DNA from: Desulfolinea sp964487745
GTDB lineage: Bacteria; Chloroflexota; Anaerolineae; Anaerolineales; Villigracilaceae
Assembly: GCA_964487745.1 (NCBI GenBank)
Contig: CAZASG010000009.1
Location: 1 to 64,000, forward strand
DNA length: 64,000 nucleotides
Direction: 5' to 3'
Numbering within the stretch: position 1 is the stretch's first letter; the number at the start of each line of letters is the position of its first letter. Under the pieces are notes generated by a model that was given only the letters and a program-made list of their open reading frames with translations, did no database searches and was not told the origin of the DNA. Shown in pieces: positions 1-8,223 of this stretch. Position numbers and translations under genes: made by a program.

Positions 1-1026
1 GGACATAGTTGATGTATTACTGGGTGGTTGGTAAATGAGTAAGCCAGCTGTGTCGCCACTTGTAGGGGCAGTTAAGTTGATTGTGCCACCGTTCCAAGTT
101 AATCCTTTGGAAAGCATGACGATCGTAACCTCTGTGCCTGTCAGGGTCCCGTTGAGTACTCTAAAAGTATCATCAAGACAATAAATGCCAGGGTTTAGAA
201 TCTCAATAGGGTTGGGAGGGAATGAGCCGCTGAAATAGAGAGGGGTTCCCGATGGTGGCGTAACGGTATTGCCACTCAAGTGTGTCGCGGCATCGTATGC
301 TACTGCACCTGTACACGTTGGGTCTAACCAAGAAAAATCTTGCACAGGGAGTTGATCTACACCATCCGTTATGTCGGAACCACCTAGACCAATATCGCCG
401 ATATCACAGGCTGTTCCGACAACGGTTACGCCTTCTGGGATACTCATCACACCCGAACCGCCATCAACATCAAAAGCACAATTTGAACTCGAGTTACAGA
501 AGATGCCCCCGCCAATAACACTACCTCCTGCGCTACCGTTGATTTCGCAAACAGGCTGAGGGTCATTCTCTTGCCCTAAAGAGACCATGGCGTTGCCAAA
601 GAACATTTCTACGGAAGGTTTTGCACGGGCAACAGAGTTGACCCTATTTGTCATTTGCTCAACGCCTATCACGGGGGCAAAAAAGGTGTCTACGTGAGAG
701 ACAATAACAGCTTGAATGTATTCGTTGTTGCCTGTATACGGCCCTTCAATTGGTGGATTATACAAATTGACTGTGTTAGTGACGGTATCATTATCATACC
801 CATTACTGGTTGCAATCGTTAATCCAATGGCATTCCAATCGTTGTTGCGAACTTTGGCTAACGCTGCAGAAAGGGCTGCTGTATCAGCGGCATTTTGTGC
901 ATTACGACGATCTGAAAAAGCGTTGCCACCGTCAATAGCCAAGGCTGTGAAGCCAATTAATCCGACAATAGCAACTGCGATCATTACAATTGTTTGCCCC
1001 TTTTCATTTTTATGTTTTATGTTCAT
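1..1026 (-). CDS. TadG-like pilus-assembly protein (partial, 3' end outside window)
   Basis: The minus-strand frame is open from an ATG at 1024-1026 to the window edge, giving 342 codons without a stop. The N-terminus has a charged start (MNIKHKNEKGQ), one hydrophobic helix at about residues 12-32 and then IDGGNAFSDRRNAQNAADTA, the classic TadE/TadG (Flp pilus-assembly, Putative_PNPOx-independent TadG N-terminal) signature for minor pseudopilin-like proteins at the membrane. The rest is a Gly/Ser/Thr-rich, beta-type extracytoplasmic region with several Cys residues. It follows the TadE gene by 17 bases and is probably the last visible gene of one operon. Truncation comes only from the window edge. 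Role as a minor pilus or secretion component is by family; substrate is unknown. Confidence 0.8.
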   Translation of the reverse strand, partial: MNIKHKNEKGQTIVMIAVAIVGLIGFTALAIDGGNAFSDRRNAQNAADTAALSAALAKVRNNDWNAIGLTIATSNGYDNDTVTNTVNLYNPPIEGPYTGNNEYIQAVIVSHVDTFFAPVIGVEQMTNRVNSVARAKPSVEMFFGNAMVSLGQENDPQPVCEINGSAGGSVIGGGIFCNSSSNCAFDVDGGSGVMSIPEGVTVVGTACDIGDIGLGGSDITDGVDQLPVQDFSWLDPTCTGAVAYDAATHLSGNTVTPPSGTPLYFSGSFPPNPIEILNPGIYCLDDTFRVLNGTLTGTEVTIVMLSKGLTWNGGTINLTAPTSGDTAGLLIYQPPSNTSTMS

Positions 1027-1043
1027 TATTTTCTCTCTTTTGT

Positions 1044-1529
1044 TTACGGACAAGTAGGTTGTAAGATCGCATCTGTTACCGAGGCTGTAAGCGGGATTTC
1101 TGTAACCCCTAAGATTTCAGGGAGAAAAGGCATGATGAGGTGATAGATATAACTTACCTCGACCCGCACAGCAGCACCGTTTCCTTCGCATGCATTTGCT
1201 GTTGTAGCACTGGCTACAGGTATTTCACCTGAAGTAGTGATAATGATGACGGTTACTCCTTCTCCTGTCTCTTCGAGATCGTTGGCGAGATCAACAGGAG
1301 AAGATGATGACGATGTAACTCGATTCGAGATCTCCGTTTCATTTAGTGGATCAATAGATGCGTATAGCGCACCTTCTTGTGCCGCATCACGCAGGGTAAC
1401 ATAAGAGTAAAGCGCCATGCCAAAATCAACAGCTCCTGCGAGAAGGGTTAGGAGAATGATAAGGCTGATAGCCAATTCAACAAGGCTTTGACCGCTTTCG
1501 CCACTTAATTTCTTTTTCTTTTCATCCAT
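1044..1529 (-). CDS. TadE-like minor pseudopilin
   Basis: A 161-aa protein. Residues 8-45 contain GESGQSLVELAISLIILLTL followed by DFGMALYSYVTLRDAAQEGA, the TadE pattern: a short basic leader, a Gly/Glu-containing helix start, one transmembrane helix, then an amphipathic segment. TadE-family proteins are minor pseudopilins processed by a prepilin peptidase; such a peptidase lies two genes upstream (4233-5018). An AGGAAAAATC ribosome site sits directly before the ATG. It lies between the TadE-DUF11 fusion gene (22-base gap) and the TadG-like gene (17-base gap), so co-transcription is likely. The C-terminal 100 residues are a small extracytoplasmic domain without a recognisable fold. Confidence 0.85.
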   Translation of the reverse strand: MDEKKKKLSGESGQSLVELAISLIILLTLLAGAVDFGMALYSYVTLRDAAQEGALYASIDPLNETEISNRVTSSSSSPVDLANDLEETGEGVTVIIITTSGEIPVASATTANACEGNGAAVRVEVSYIYHLIMPFLPEILGVTEIPLTASVTDAILQPTCP

Positions 1530-1551
1530 GATTTTTCCTAAAGAATTGGAA

Positions 1552-4149
1552 TTACGGTGAGCTGAGGGTTGTGGATGAGCAAACTGGATCAGAGAAGGTT
1601 ACAACGGCTCTGACATAAGTGCCTGGTGCCTTTCCAAACTCAAGGTTGAGATTAGTATTACCTGTTCCTATTACCCAAGCTCCGCTAACGCTTTCTGAGC
1701 CAGAATTAGATTCACTATCCCATAGGTCGCCATGACCGCTTAGATTGATTATTTTTAGCTTGCGATCACTGTTGGTTTTACTCCAGGTGATAGTAATGCT
1801 GGCCACAGTCACGCTGGTGCCTGAATTGTTAGTGATTGTCCATGATGGGAATTTTGTGTTTGCGGGGATTGCGCCACTATGAGTCAGGCTACAGGTTGCA
1901 GGCGACAGAACTTTAAATGATTCTGTATCGGAATTCGATGTAACAGTGCTACCATCAGGAAGTTTGGCATCAACTGTTGCTGTGTTTGTGAGATTGTCAT
2001 TGGCGTCAACATCTCTGGCATCGATCTGGTAACTCGCCCAGCACGAGGCGGTTTGCCCTAAACCAAGATCGTAGGTGATACCTGAACAATCGACACCGTT
2101 GTTATAGGCTCTATCCAGAATATCATCATTGACTGTGTAGGGGGCTTTGAGGATGGTGTTCCCTGTGTTTGTAAATTGATATGTGTACAGGACGATATCC
2201 CCGATCCCGGCATCAGCTTCTTTGCTATAGGTCTTGTTCAAGCTTAGTCTTGGTCCATTGAAAGTAAATAGTGTAAGAGATGCGCTAAGTGAAGTTTTTG
2301 TTGTGCGCCCATCCTGTGTTGGAATTTCTATATTGGCAGTGACCGTTGCTGTATTTGTAATAGAACCGGCATTTATGTCATCCTGTGTGAGTTGATAAGT
2401 GCCTGTGCAAGTGGCAATATCGGTGACTAATGGTGGATTATATGGGCGAATGGGCGTTGTTGCTATCGAACAATCAATATTTGCAGTATCAACAAGGTCA
2501 TCGGTGATCATATACGGAGTTGCTAGGCTAACATCTCCAGTATTGGTGATTGTGTATGTATAAGTAATCGTATCGCCCGCGCTCAGCCCGGAAGCATCAG
2601 CAGGATTTGATGTGATTTGAAGGGTGAGATTTGGGTCTTGATCTGCAAATACTGTGAATTCTGTAAGAGCCGATGATATTGTCCCATTATCTGCGAAACC
2701 GGTTGAATCGACATCGATAAAGCCTGTATCCATATCTGTTTGTGTGACTGTATGTTGATAAGTACAGGTTGTTGATTCAGCAACCTGGAGCGTGACACTG
2801 GGACAAGATATCCCCGTAAACCGGCTGTCCGCGATGCTGAAATCAGAAAGGGGGGTAGCTCCCAAGTTTTGGAGAGTATATCGAAACTCGACAATCTCTC
2901 CCGTCTCATTGTATGGATTAGGAGAGGTCGTGATCGTTAATCCTAAAGGTTTTGTGATTACTGTTGCGCTAGCAGTTGCTGTATTACTTGTTAGTGCTCC
3001 TCCATCTGTTGCTTGTGCTGTTGCAGTGTTGGTAACGGAGCCAGCATCAAGGTCTGCCTGTGTGATTGTGTATGTGCCTGTGCAGTCGACAAAGTTGCCA
3101 GGTGCTACCGTGGTGCTTGAAGGACAGGAAACACCCACAACTGTTCCCGAATCAGTAATATCTGTTACGCTGAAAGTTGTAAGGTTCACATTTCCGTCGT
3201 TTGTAATCCTATATGTATAGGTGATCGTATCCCCCAAGGTTGTTGTAGAGGCTGGTGAAGGGGTTTTGGCCAGGCTTATATGTGGTTGCTCGACATATGT
3301 GATGGTTGCGCTGGTTTGAGCAGTGACAGTATCTGTGTTGTTCAATGCGGTAGCTGTAGCTGTGTTTGTAATGGTTGTTGTGCCGCTCTGCGCATTGGTA
3401 ATATCAGTAGCTGTTATCGTGTAGGTTCCTGAACAATTTACAGATGCCCCACTTGCTATGGAAGCCCCGGAGCATGTGAAGCCTGATAGCATAGGGTCAG
3501 AAACACTGTAGTTCGTTAGATCAAGATCACCTGAGTTTGTTAATGTAAGCGAATATGTAATGGTCTCCCCGGCAGCTGTAAATGTCGTCGGGTTTGCTGT
3601 TTTTGTAAGTGTCAATTCAGCAGTTTGTCCTGGTGTGCTGGGGGTAGCTTCGATTGTAATACCGATAAAGATCGTTCGTTTACTCTCTGTCGTAATATCA
3701 AAATTCCCAAAGGGGACAATAGGCACAATGGGGGTGTAGGCGCTTGTGGTCGTTACTTCGATGCGATCTCCGTTTTGGAAGAGGCCTGTAGAAGGATCTG
3801 GAAAAGCGCTGTCTGCTGTGTCGCAATCGGCGAAAGTCGTCCCGCCTCGTGTGTAGATAATATCTACATTATTGATAGGTAAGATAAAACCCATTTGCTC
3901 AGCGGCAGCTTGGATGCCAGCGCAATCGAGGTATTTCAGTGTGCCTGAACCATTGTCGCCGGTTGCAGACCCATATCGCACTGCCTGTCGACTAGCTGTT
4001 GTTACAGACCCATAAATGAAAAGCAGGCGTCCTGCCTCGATTAAGCCGAAGACCAGGACCAGTAAGATTGGGAGTACAAGAGCAAATTCGACCATAGATT
4101 GCCCGAAAGAGCCTTTGCCCTTTTTATAGAGGAAATTTTGTCTTCGCAT
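1552..4149 (-). CDS. TadE-like protein fused to five DUF11-type beta repeats
   Basis: An 865-aa protein. Residues 12-65 are TadE-like: GQSMVEFALVLPILLVLVFG and then a transmembrane helix and an SRQAVRYG segment. From about residue 170 to 745 there are five repeats of roughly 110-120 aa with the DUF11/'conserved repeat domain' look: a strand such as DTITYTYTITNTGD, a Cys-containing middle, a CTGTYxxTQxD motif and an SxTNTAT strand. The last 115 residues form a separate Cys-containing beta domain. DUF11 repeats are usually found in large surface proteins, so this is probably a membrane-anchored, pilus-associated adhesin or stalk. Ordinary TadE proteins are 150-250 aa, so the fusion is exceptionally long. 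AAGG lies 8 bases before the ATG. The gene sits between the prepilin peptidase and the plain TadE gene. Confidence 0.85.
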   Translation of the reverse strand: MRRQNFLYKKGKGSFGQSMVEFALVLPILLVLVFGLIEAGRLLFIYGSVTTASRQAVRYGSATGDNGSGTLKYLDCAGIQAAAEQMGFILPINNVDIIYTRGGTTFADCDTADSAFPDPSTGLFQNGDRIEVTTTSAYTPIVPIVPFGNFDITTESKRTIFIGITIEATPSTPGQTAELTLTKTANPTTFTAAGETITYSLTLTNSGDLDLTNYSVSDPMLSGFTCSGASIASGASVNCSGTYTITATDITNAQSGTTTITNTATATALNNTDTVTAQTSATITYVEQPHISLAKTPSPASTTTLGDTITYTYRITNDGNVNLTTFSVTDITDSGTVVGVSCPSSTTVAPGNFVDCTGTYTITQADLDAGSVTNTATAQATDGGALTSNTATASATVITKPLGLTITTSPNPYNETGEIVEFRYTLQNLGATPLSDFSIADSRFTGISCPSVTLQVAESTTCTYQHTVTQTDMDTGFIDVDSTGFADNGTISSALTEFTVFADQDPNLTLQITSNPADASGLSAGDTITYTYTITNTGDVSLATPYMITDDLVDTANIDCSIATTPIRPYNPPLVTDIATCTGTYQLTQDDINAGSITNTATVTANIEIPTQDGRTTKTSLSASLTLFTFNGPRLSLNKTYSKEADAGIGDIVLYTYQFTNTGNTILKAPYTVNDDILDRAYNNGVDCSGITYDLGLGQTASCWASYQIDARDVDANDNLTNTATVDAKLPDGSTVTSNSDTESFKVLSPATCSLTHSGAIPANTKFPSWTITNNSGTSVTVASITITWSKTNSDRKLKIINLSGHGDLWDSESNSGSESVSGAWVIGTGNTNLNLEFGKAPGTYVRAVVTFSDPVCSSTTLSSP

Positions 4150-4232
4150 AATAAAAACCTTGTAAGTGAATAAGGGATAAATTTAGTGTAGAGTACTTTG
4201 TTTATCCCTTCTAGTCCAACATCTGTACTAGG

Positions 4233-5018
4233 TTAGAGTATTGCAGTGATCCAATGGGGGAGATAAAGCAAGATGAAGGTGCTCAAAATAAAATAGGGCC
4301 CGTAAGGGATAAAGATCATTAGCGCATTTTCCTGATATCGCTGTCTTATAAAAACAATAATGATGATCAGTAAGCTGATCGCTCCGCCAGCAAGAATGCC
4401 TAGAAGCAGGCCAAACCAGATAAACGGCCAGCCAAGTAACAACCCTAAAATGCCTGCTAAATTAACATCGCCAAAGCCGAGGGCATCCTCGTCGTCGGGC
4501 TCGAGCCCAGCAGCGACCATGCGTTTGGCACGAAATTTGGTAAAAAGTACACCAAAACCATAGAAGGCATACATGATCCCGTAGCCAGCCAAACCGCCGA
4601 TCAATGTAGGTTTTATACCATGCATTAAGGTACCAAGTCCCAGTGCAAGGATTGCGCCGAAAATGCTGGTGGGGTGCAAGATAAGGCGATGTTCAAGATC
4701 AATAATAAAGATTACTGCCAGGTAAACCAAGAGGATCAAACCAAGCCAGTAACCTAATCCTTTAGGTGGAGACAACCAGACATAAAGACTGCTTGCCGTA
4801 CCAAGAATTTGTACGATCAATGTTCGCCAGCCACGGGGACTGCCACAGGCGGAACAGCCTTTGAGTAGCAGATAATCTGTCCACGCAGGTCTGGCGGCGC
4901 ATTCTTTACAGGCGGGTGGTGTCAGTTTACGGGTAGCAGGCAGAACATCCGCGAGATAGTTTACGAGCAGGGCGGCAGCCCATCCCGCGATAATGGGAAT
5001 GGCAATAGATAAATTCAT
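4233..5018 (-). CDS. Prepilin peptidase (A24 family)
   Basis: A 261-aa polytopic protein with about seven hydrophobic segments. It shows the N-terminal zinc-type cytoplasmic loop of PilD-class enzymes (CKEC near residue 37 and CSAC near residue 56) and both aspartates of the A24 peptidase family: FIIDLEHRLI near residue 106 and GFGDVNLAG, the GxGD motif, near residue 181. The family cleaves the leader of type IV prepilins and pseudopilins and can N-methylate the new end. It is the first gene of the minus-strand pilus cluster, followed by the two TadE-type proteins that are its likely substrates. No Tad ATPase or platform gene is inside the window. Confidence 0.9.
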   Translation of the reverse strand: MNLSIAIPIIAGWAAALLVNYLADVLPATRKLTPPACKECAARPAWTDYLLLKGCSACGSPRGWRTLIVQILGTASSLYVWLSPPKGLGYWLGLILLVYLAVIFIIDLEHRLILHPTSIFGAILALGLGTLMHGIKPTLIGGLAGYGIMYAFYGFGVLFTKFRAKRMVAAGLEPDDEDALGFGDVNLAGILGLLLGWPFIWFGLLLGILAGGAISLLIIIIVFIRQRYQENALMIFIPYGPYFILSTFILLYLPHWITAIL

Positions 5019-5163
5019 ACATCTTCATTATAACGAAAAGCATCGTCAATAGCTGAGAAATCATGAAACCCGACTTGCATTTCTGTAATTTCCCACCCCC
5101 TACTTAAGGGCTAGTTTTCAGTCTTCTGTTACAATTTCGACAACCTATTAAACGGAGTGTTTC

Positions 5164-6444
5164 ATGGAAAAATTCCTGATCGAAGGCGGGGTCCCGCTTC
5201 ATGGCGAAGTGACCCCTGCTGGAAACAAGAACGCAGCCCTGCCCTTGTTGGCGGCGACATTGCTCGCGGAAGAAGCAGTTGTTTTGAGGAATGTCCCCCA
5301 AATTCGAGACGTGCAGGATATGCGGAAATTGCTCGAGAGCATGGGGGCGGATGTTGAGACATTGGATGAAACGACCTGGAAGATCACGGCGCAAAAACTG
5401 GACCCGGCTACCCTGGATATGGAACTCTCGCGGCGCATCCGAGCCTCCATCTTGCTGGCTGGTCCCGTAACGGCTCGTTGCGGAGAACTTCGCCTGCCAC
5501 CACCGGGTGGAGACGTGATCGGTCGCCGCAGGCTGGATACCCACTTTTTAGCGCTGGAAGCCCTCGGCGCAGAAGTGAACTATGATCGCATTCTTGAGTT
5601 CAAGGCAAATGGATTGAAAGGTGCAGATATCCTCTTTGACGAAGCCAGTGTGACGGCAACTGAGAATGCTGTTATGGCAGCGGTGCTGTCGGAGGGGAAA
5701 ACTATTATCCGAAATGCTGCCTCTGAACCGCATGTTCAGGAGCTGTGTCACTTCTTGAATGGCTTGGGTGCAAAGATCGAAGAGATCGGCTCAAATACCC
5801 TCCACATCGAAGGCGTGCCACGTCTGGGCGGCGGGGAGTTCACCATCGGTGCAGATTATCTCGAAGTGATCTCCTTTGTCGGTGCAGCTGTGGTCACCAA
5901 AGGCAGTATTCGCATTCGGAACGCGGGCGTGCAATATCTTGATATGGTGCGCATTGTTTTGGAGCGCCTGGGCGTTAGATGGGAAGTTGAAGACGACGAT
6001 TTGATCGTTTCCAATGAGCAATCTATGAAAGTAATCCCTGATTATGGTGGCGCGATCCCCGAGATCAAGACCAACGTTTGGCCCGCTTTCCCTACTGATC
6101 TGATCAGCATCGTTATCACTATCGCCACCCAATCCGAAGGCACCGTCATGTTTCACGACTGGATGTACTCCGGCAGAATGTACTTTACAGACAAGCTCGT
6201 CAGCATGGGCGCGAAGATTATTCTCTGCGATCCCTATCGCTGTATCGTGCAGGGCCCCGCCCAGCTTTATGGAGAAAAGGTTGATAGTCCTGATATCCGC
6301 GCGGGGATGGCGTTGCTTCTCGCGGCGCTGGCTGCTGATGGAAAATCTACGATTAGACATATTAGCCAGATCGACCGCGGCTATGCTAACGTGGAAGAAA
6401 AATTACGCGCGCTGGGGGCAAATATCAAGCGTGTGAAAGAGTAG
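5164..6444 (+). CDS. murA: UDP-N-acetylglucosamine 1-carboxyvinyltransferase
   Basis: A 426-aa protein of normal family length. MurA transfers the enolpyruvyl group of PEP to UDP-GlcNAc, the first committed step of peptidoglycan synthesis, in the cytoplasm. The N-terminal PAGNKNAALPLLAA motif supplies the equivalent of the catalytic Lys22 and Asn23. The flexible loop reads PGGDVIGRRRLDTH near residues 115-126: the usual Cys (Cys115 in Escherichia coli) is Asp117 here, the form known in mycobacteria and chlamydiae and linked there to fosfomycin insensitivity. CGGAGT lies 8 bases before the ATG, and a TACAAT -10-like hexamer is at 5130-5135. A 28-base perfect palindrome follows the stop. It is divergent from the pilus cluster. 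Confidence 0.95.
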   Translation: MEKFLIEGGVPLHGEVTPAGNKNAALPLLAATLLAEEAVVLRNVPQIRDVQDMRKLLESMGADVETLDETTWKITAQKLDPATLDMELSRRIRASILLAGPVTARCGELRLPPPGGDVIGRRRLDTHFLALEALGAEVNYDRILEFKANGLKGADILFDEASVTATENAVMAAVLSEGKTIIRNAASEPHVQELCHFLNGLGAKIEEIGSNTLHIEGVPRLGGGEFTIGADYLEVISFVGAAVVTKGSIRIRNAGVQYLDMVRIVLERLGVRWEVEDDDLIVSNEQSMKVIPDYGGAIPEIKTNVWPAFPTDLISIVITIATQSEGTVMFHDWMYSGRMYFTDKLVSMGAKIILCDPYRCIVQGPAQLYGEKVDSPDIRAGMALLLAALAADGKSTIRHISQIDRGYANVEEKLRALGANIKRVKE

Positions 6445-6461
6445 AAGAAGTGTAATTGGAA

Positions 6462-6489
6462 ATGAGCAGGGAAAATTTTCCCTGCTCAT
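6462..6489 (+). terminator. Perfect 28-base palindrome after murA
   Basis: Two 14-base arms (ATGAGCAGGGAAAA at 6462-6475 and its exact complement at 6476-6489) meet without a spacer. It starts 18 bases after the murA stop. No U-tract follows, so it is a weak or factor-assisted terminator, or a transcript-stabilising hairpin. Confidence 0.5.
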
Positions 6490-6646
6490 AAATGCTTGGA
6501 TGATTGCTAAAAAGGAGGGCATGGTAGACTGTGGCACACAGATTATTGAGATCACCGTACTCTGAGAAACATCTCAGCTTGCAAAAAGGTCAGTTGGTGG
6601 ATAATTAGGATTGAAAAAACGAACCGAGAAAAAGGGTAGTAGGAAA

Positions 6647-8158
6647 ATGGGATATGGAAAGAATTCAAAATCACGAATTTTCGTGTTTTTAATATTTCTC
6701 CTTTTAATTTCTGCGTGTAACCCTGCAAGAAATGCATATTCAACTCAGGTGTCACAGTCCAGTGATACTGTATCTATTACAGAGACACCTGTTTTTGTTG
6801 TGCCATCTCCTTCACAGGGAAAATATGAAATCGCTTTTTCCCCAACACCCGATCCAGCACATATTCCATACCCTGAATTTCCTGAGCCATTTCAGCATAC
6901 TGTGCTGCCGGGAGAAACTTTGGATGTGATAGCAGATCTTTATGGGATCAATTCAGTATGGCTTGCAGAATATAATCGTATAGAAGATTTCAATCAGGTA
7001 AGTGCGGGGGTGGTGCTTGACATCCCGATTCCTGAGTTGGGCCCAAGTTTCAAGATTATTCCTGATTCTGAACTGGTATTCGGTCCAGCCAGCGTGGATT
7101 TTGATACACGGGCGTTTATTATGTCTAGAGGGGGGTATTTAGCGCGTTATGAAGAAAATCTGGATGGAAAATACCTAGACTCTGCAGAGATCGTTGAGTT
7201 GGTTTCACAAAGATATTCTGTGAATCCGCGTTTGTTAATTGCTCTAATCGAATATCAAAGTGGGTGGTTAAATGATCTTGCGCCACTTTCCGTAGAATAT
7301 CCACTTGGCTATGAATATTGGTGGAGTGCAGGACTATATGAACAACTGATTTGGGGAGCAAATGAATTGAATCGAGGCTATTATTCATGGCGAGCCGGTG
7401 ATATTGCCTCTTGGACATTGCAGGATCATAGCATAGTTATGATTGAGCCAACGATTAATGCGGGTACAGCAGGTCTTCAAAACCTTTTTTCAAAAGTTAA
7501 TACTCACGGTGATTGGGCTGTTAGTGTAAGCCAAGATGGTTTTTTCCAAACCTATTTTGACCTGTTTGGTTCTTCCTTTGAGATCGGGGTTGAGCCTCTT
7601 TTTCCTGCCTCTCTAGCTCAACCTGTCATGCAATTGCCTTTTAGAAGCGAGGAAGTATGGGCATTTACCAGTGGTCCACACGCTGGGTGGGACACCGGTT
7701 CTCCATGGGCGGCTCTAGACTTTGCTCCTCCTGGCGAACCGAAAGGTTGTTTGCCAAATGATGCCTGGGTGGTAGCTGTAGCAGATGGTCTTATCGTTTA
7801 TGCAGATAAAGGTATCCTTTTGTTGGATCTCGACGGAGATGGATATGAACAAACGGGATGGGTGGTTTTCTACATGCATATAGAAAATCGTGATCGTGTT
7901 GCTGCTGGAACGGAGGTGGTAGCAGGTGGGCGCATTGGACACCCTTCTTGTGAGGGGGGAGTTGCTACAGCAGCGCATGTTCATATTGCGCGAAGATATA
8001 ATGGTGAATGGATTCCTGCAACGGGTGAATATCCCTTTGTCTTAGATAATTGGCTTATTTTTGGGAGCGATACCCAATATAGGGGGTACTTTCAGCGCGA
8101 TGCTGAAAGGGTTGATGCGTGGGCTGGCTATGGTGTTCACAATGATATTCATCGATAG
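6647..8158 (+). CDS. Lipoprotein with LysM and M23 peptidase domains
   Basis: An envelope protein of 503 aa. I prefer the ATG at 6647 to the in-frame TTG at 6611, because it gives a compact lipoprotein signal (hydrophobic FVFLIFLLLISAC, lipobox Cys at residue 23) and AAAGGG lies about 10 bases upstream. A LysM peptidoglycan-binding module (HTVLPGETLDVIADLYGINS) lies near residues 85-130. A central region of about 200 aa resembles no family I can name. The C-terminal M23 zinc metallopeptidase domain keeps its ligands: the H and D of GPHAGWD...LDFAPPG and the H-x-H of AAHVHIARR. M23 enzymes cut peptidoglycan cross-bridges, so this is a probable wall hydrolase on the outer face of the membrane. 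It ends at a bidirectional terminator. Confidence 0.85.
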   Translation: MGYGKNSKSRIFVFLIFLLLISACNPARNAYSTQVSQSSDTVSITETPVFVVPSPSQGKYEIAFSPTPDPAHIPYPEFPEPFQHTVLPGETLDVIADLYGINSVWLAEYNRIEDFNQVSAGVVLDIPIPELGPSFKIIPDSELVFGPASVDFDTRAFIMSRGGYLARYEENLDGKYLDSAEIVELVSQRYSVNPRLLIALIEYQSGWLNDLAPLSVEYPLGYEYWWSAGLYEQLIWGANELNRGYYSWRAGDIASWTLQDHSIVMIEPTINAGTAGLQNLFSKVNTHGDWAVSVSQDGFFQTYFDLFGSSFEIGVEPLFPASLAQPVMQLPFRSEEVWAFTSGPHAGWDTGSPWAALDFAPPGEPKGCLPNDAWVVAVADGLIVYADKGILLLDLDGDGYEQTGWVVFYMHIENRDRVAAGTEVVAGGRIGHPSCEGGVATAAHVHIARRYNGEWIPATGEYPFVLDNWLIFGSDTQYRGYFQRDAERVDAWAGYGVHNDIHR

Positions 8159-8168
8159 CTTCATTGTG

Positions 8169-8210
8169 CAAATAAGAAAAAGCACTCTCATGAGTGCTTT
8201 TTCTTATTTG
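8169..8210. terminator. Bidirectional terminator, 19-bp stem
   Basis: Perfect arms 8169-8187 and 8192-8210 (core AAGAAAAAGCACTC and complement) with a TCAT loop. The A/T-rich base of the stem gives a U-rich tail on either strand. It lies between the convergent M23 lipoprotein gene and the SipW-locus surface protein gene, ending 13 bases from the latter's stop. Confidence 0.85.
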
Positions 8211-8223
8211 GGAAATTGACTTT

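Noticed and set aside
6521..6565. A 14-codon leader frame after AAGGAGGGC, upstream of the LysM/M23 gene
   Set aside because: The spacing between AAGGAGG and ATG is only two bases, which is too short for usual initiation, and no attenuator is evident.
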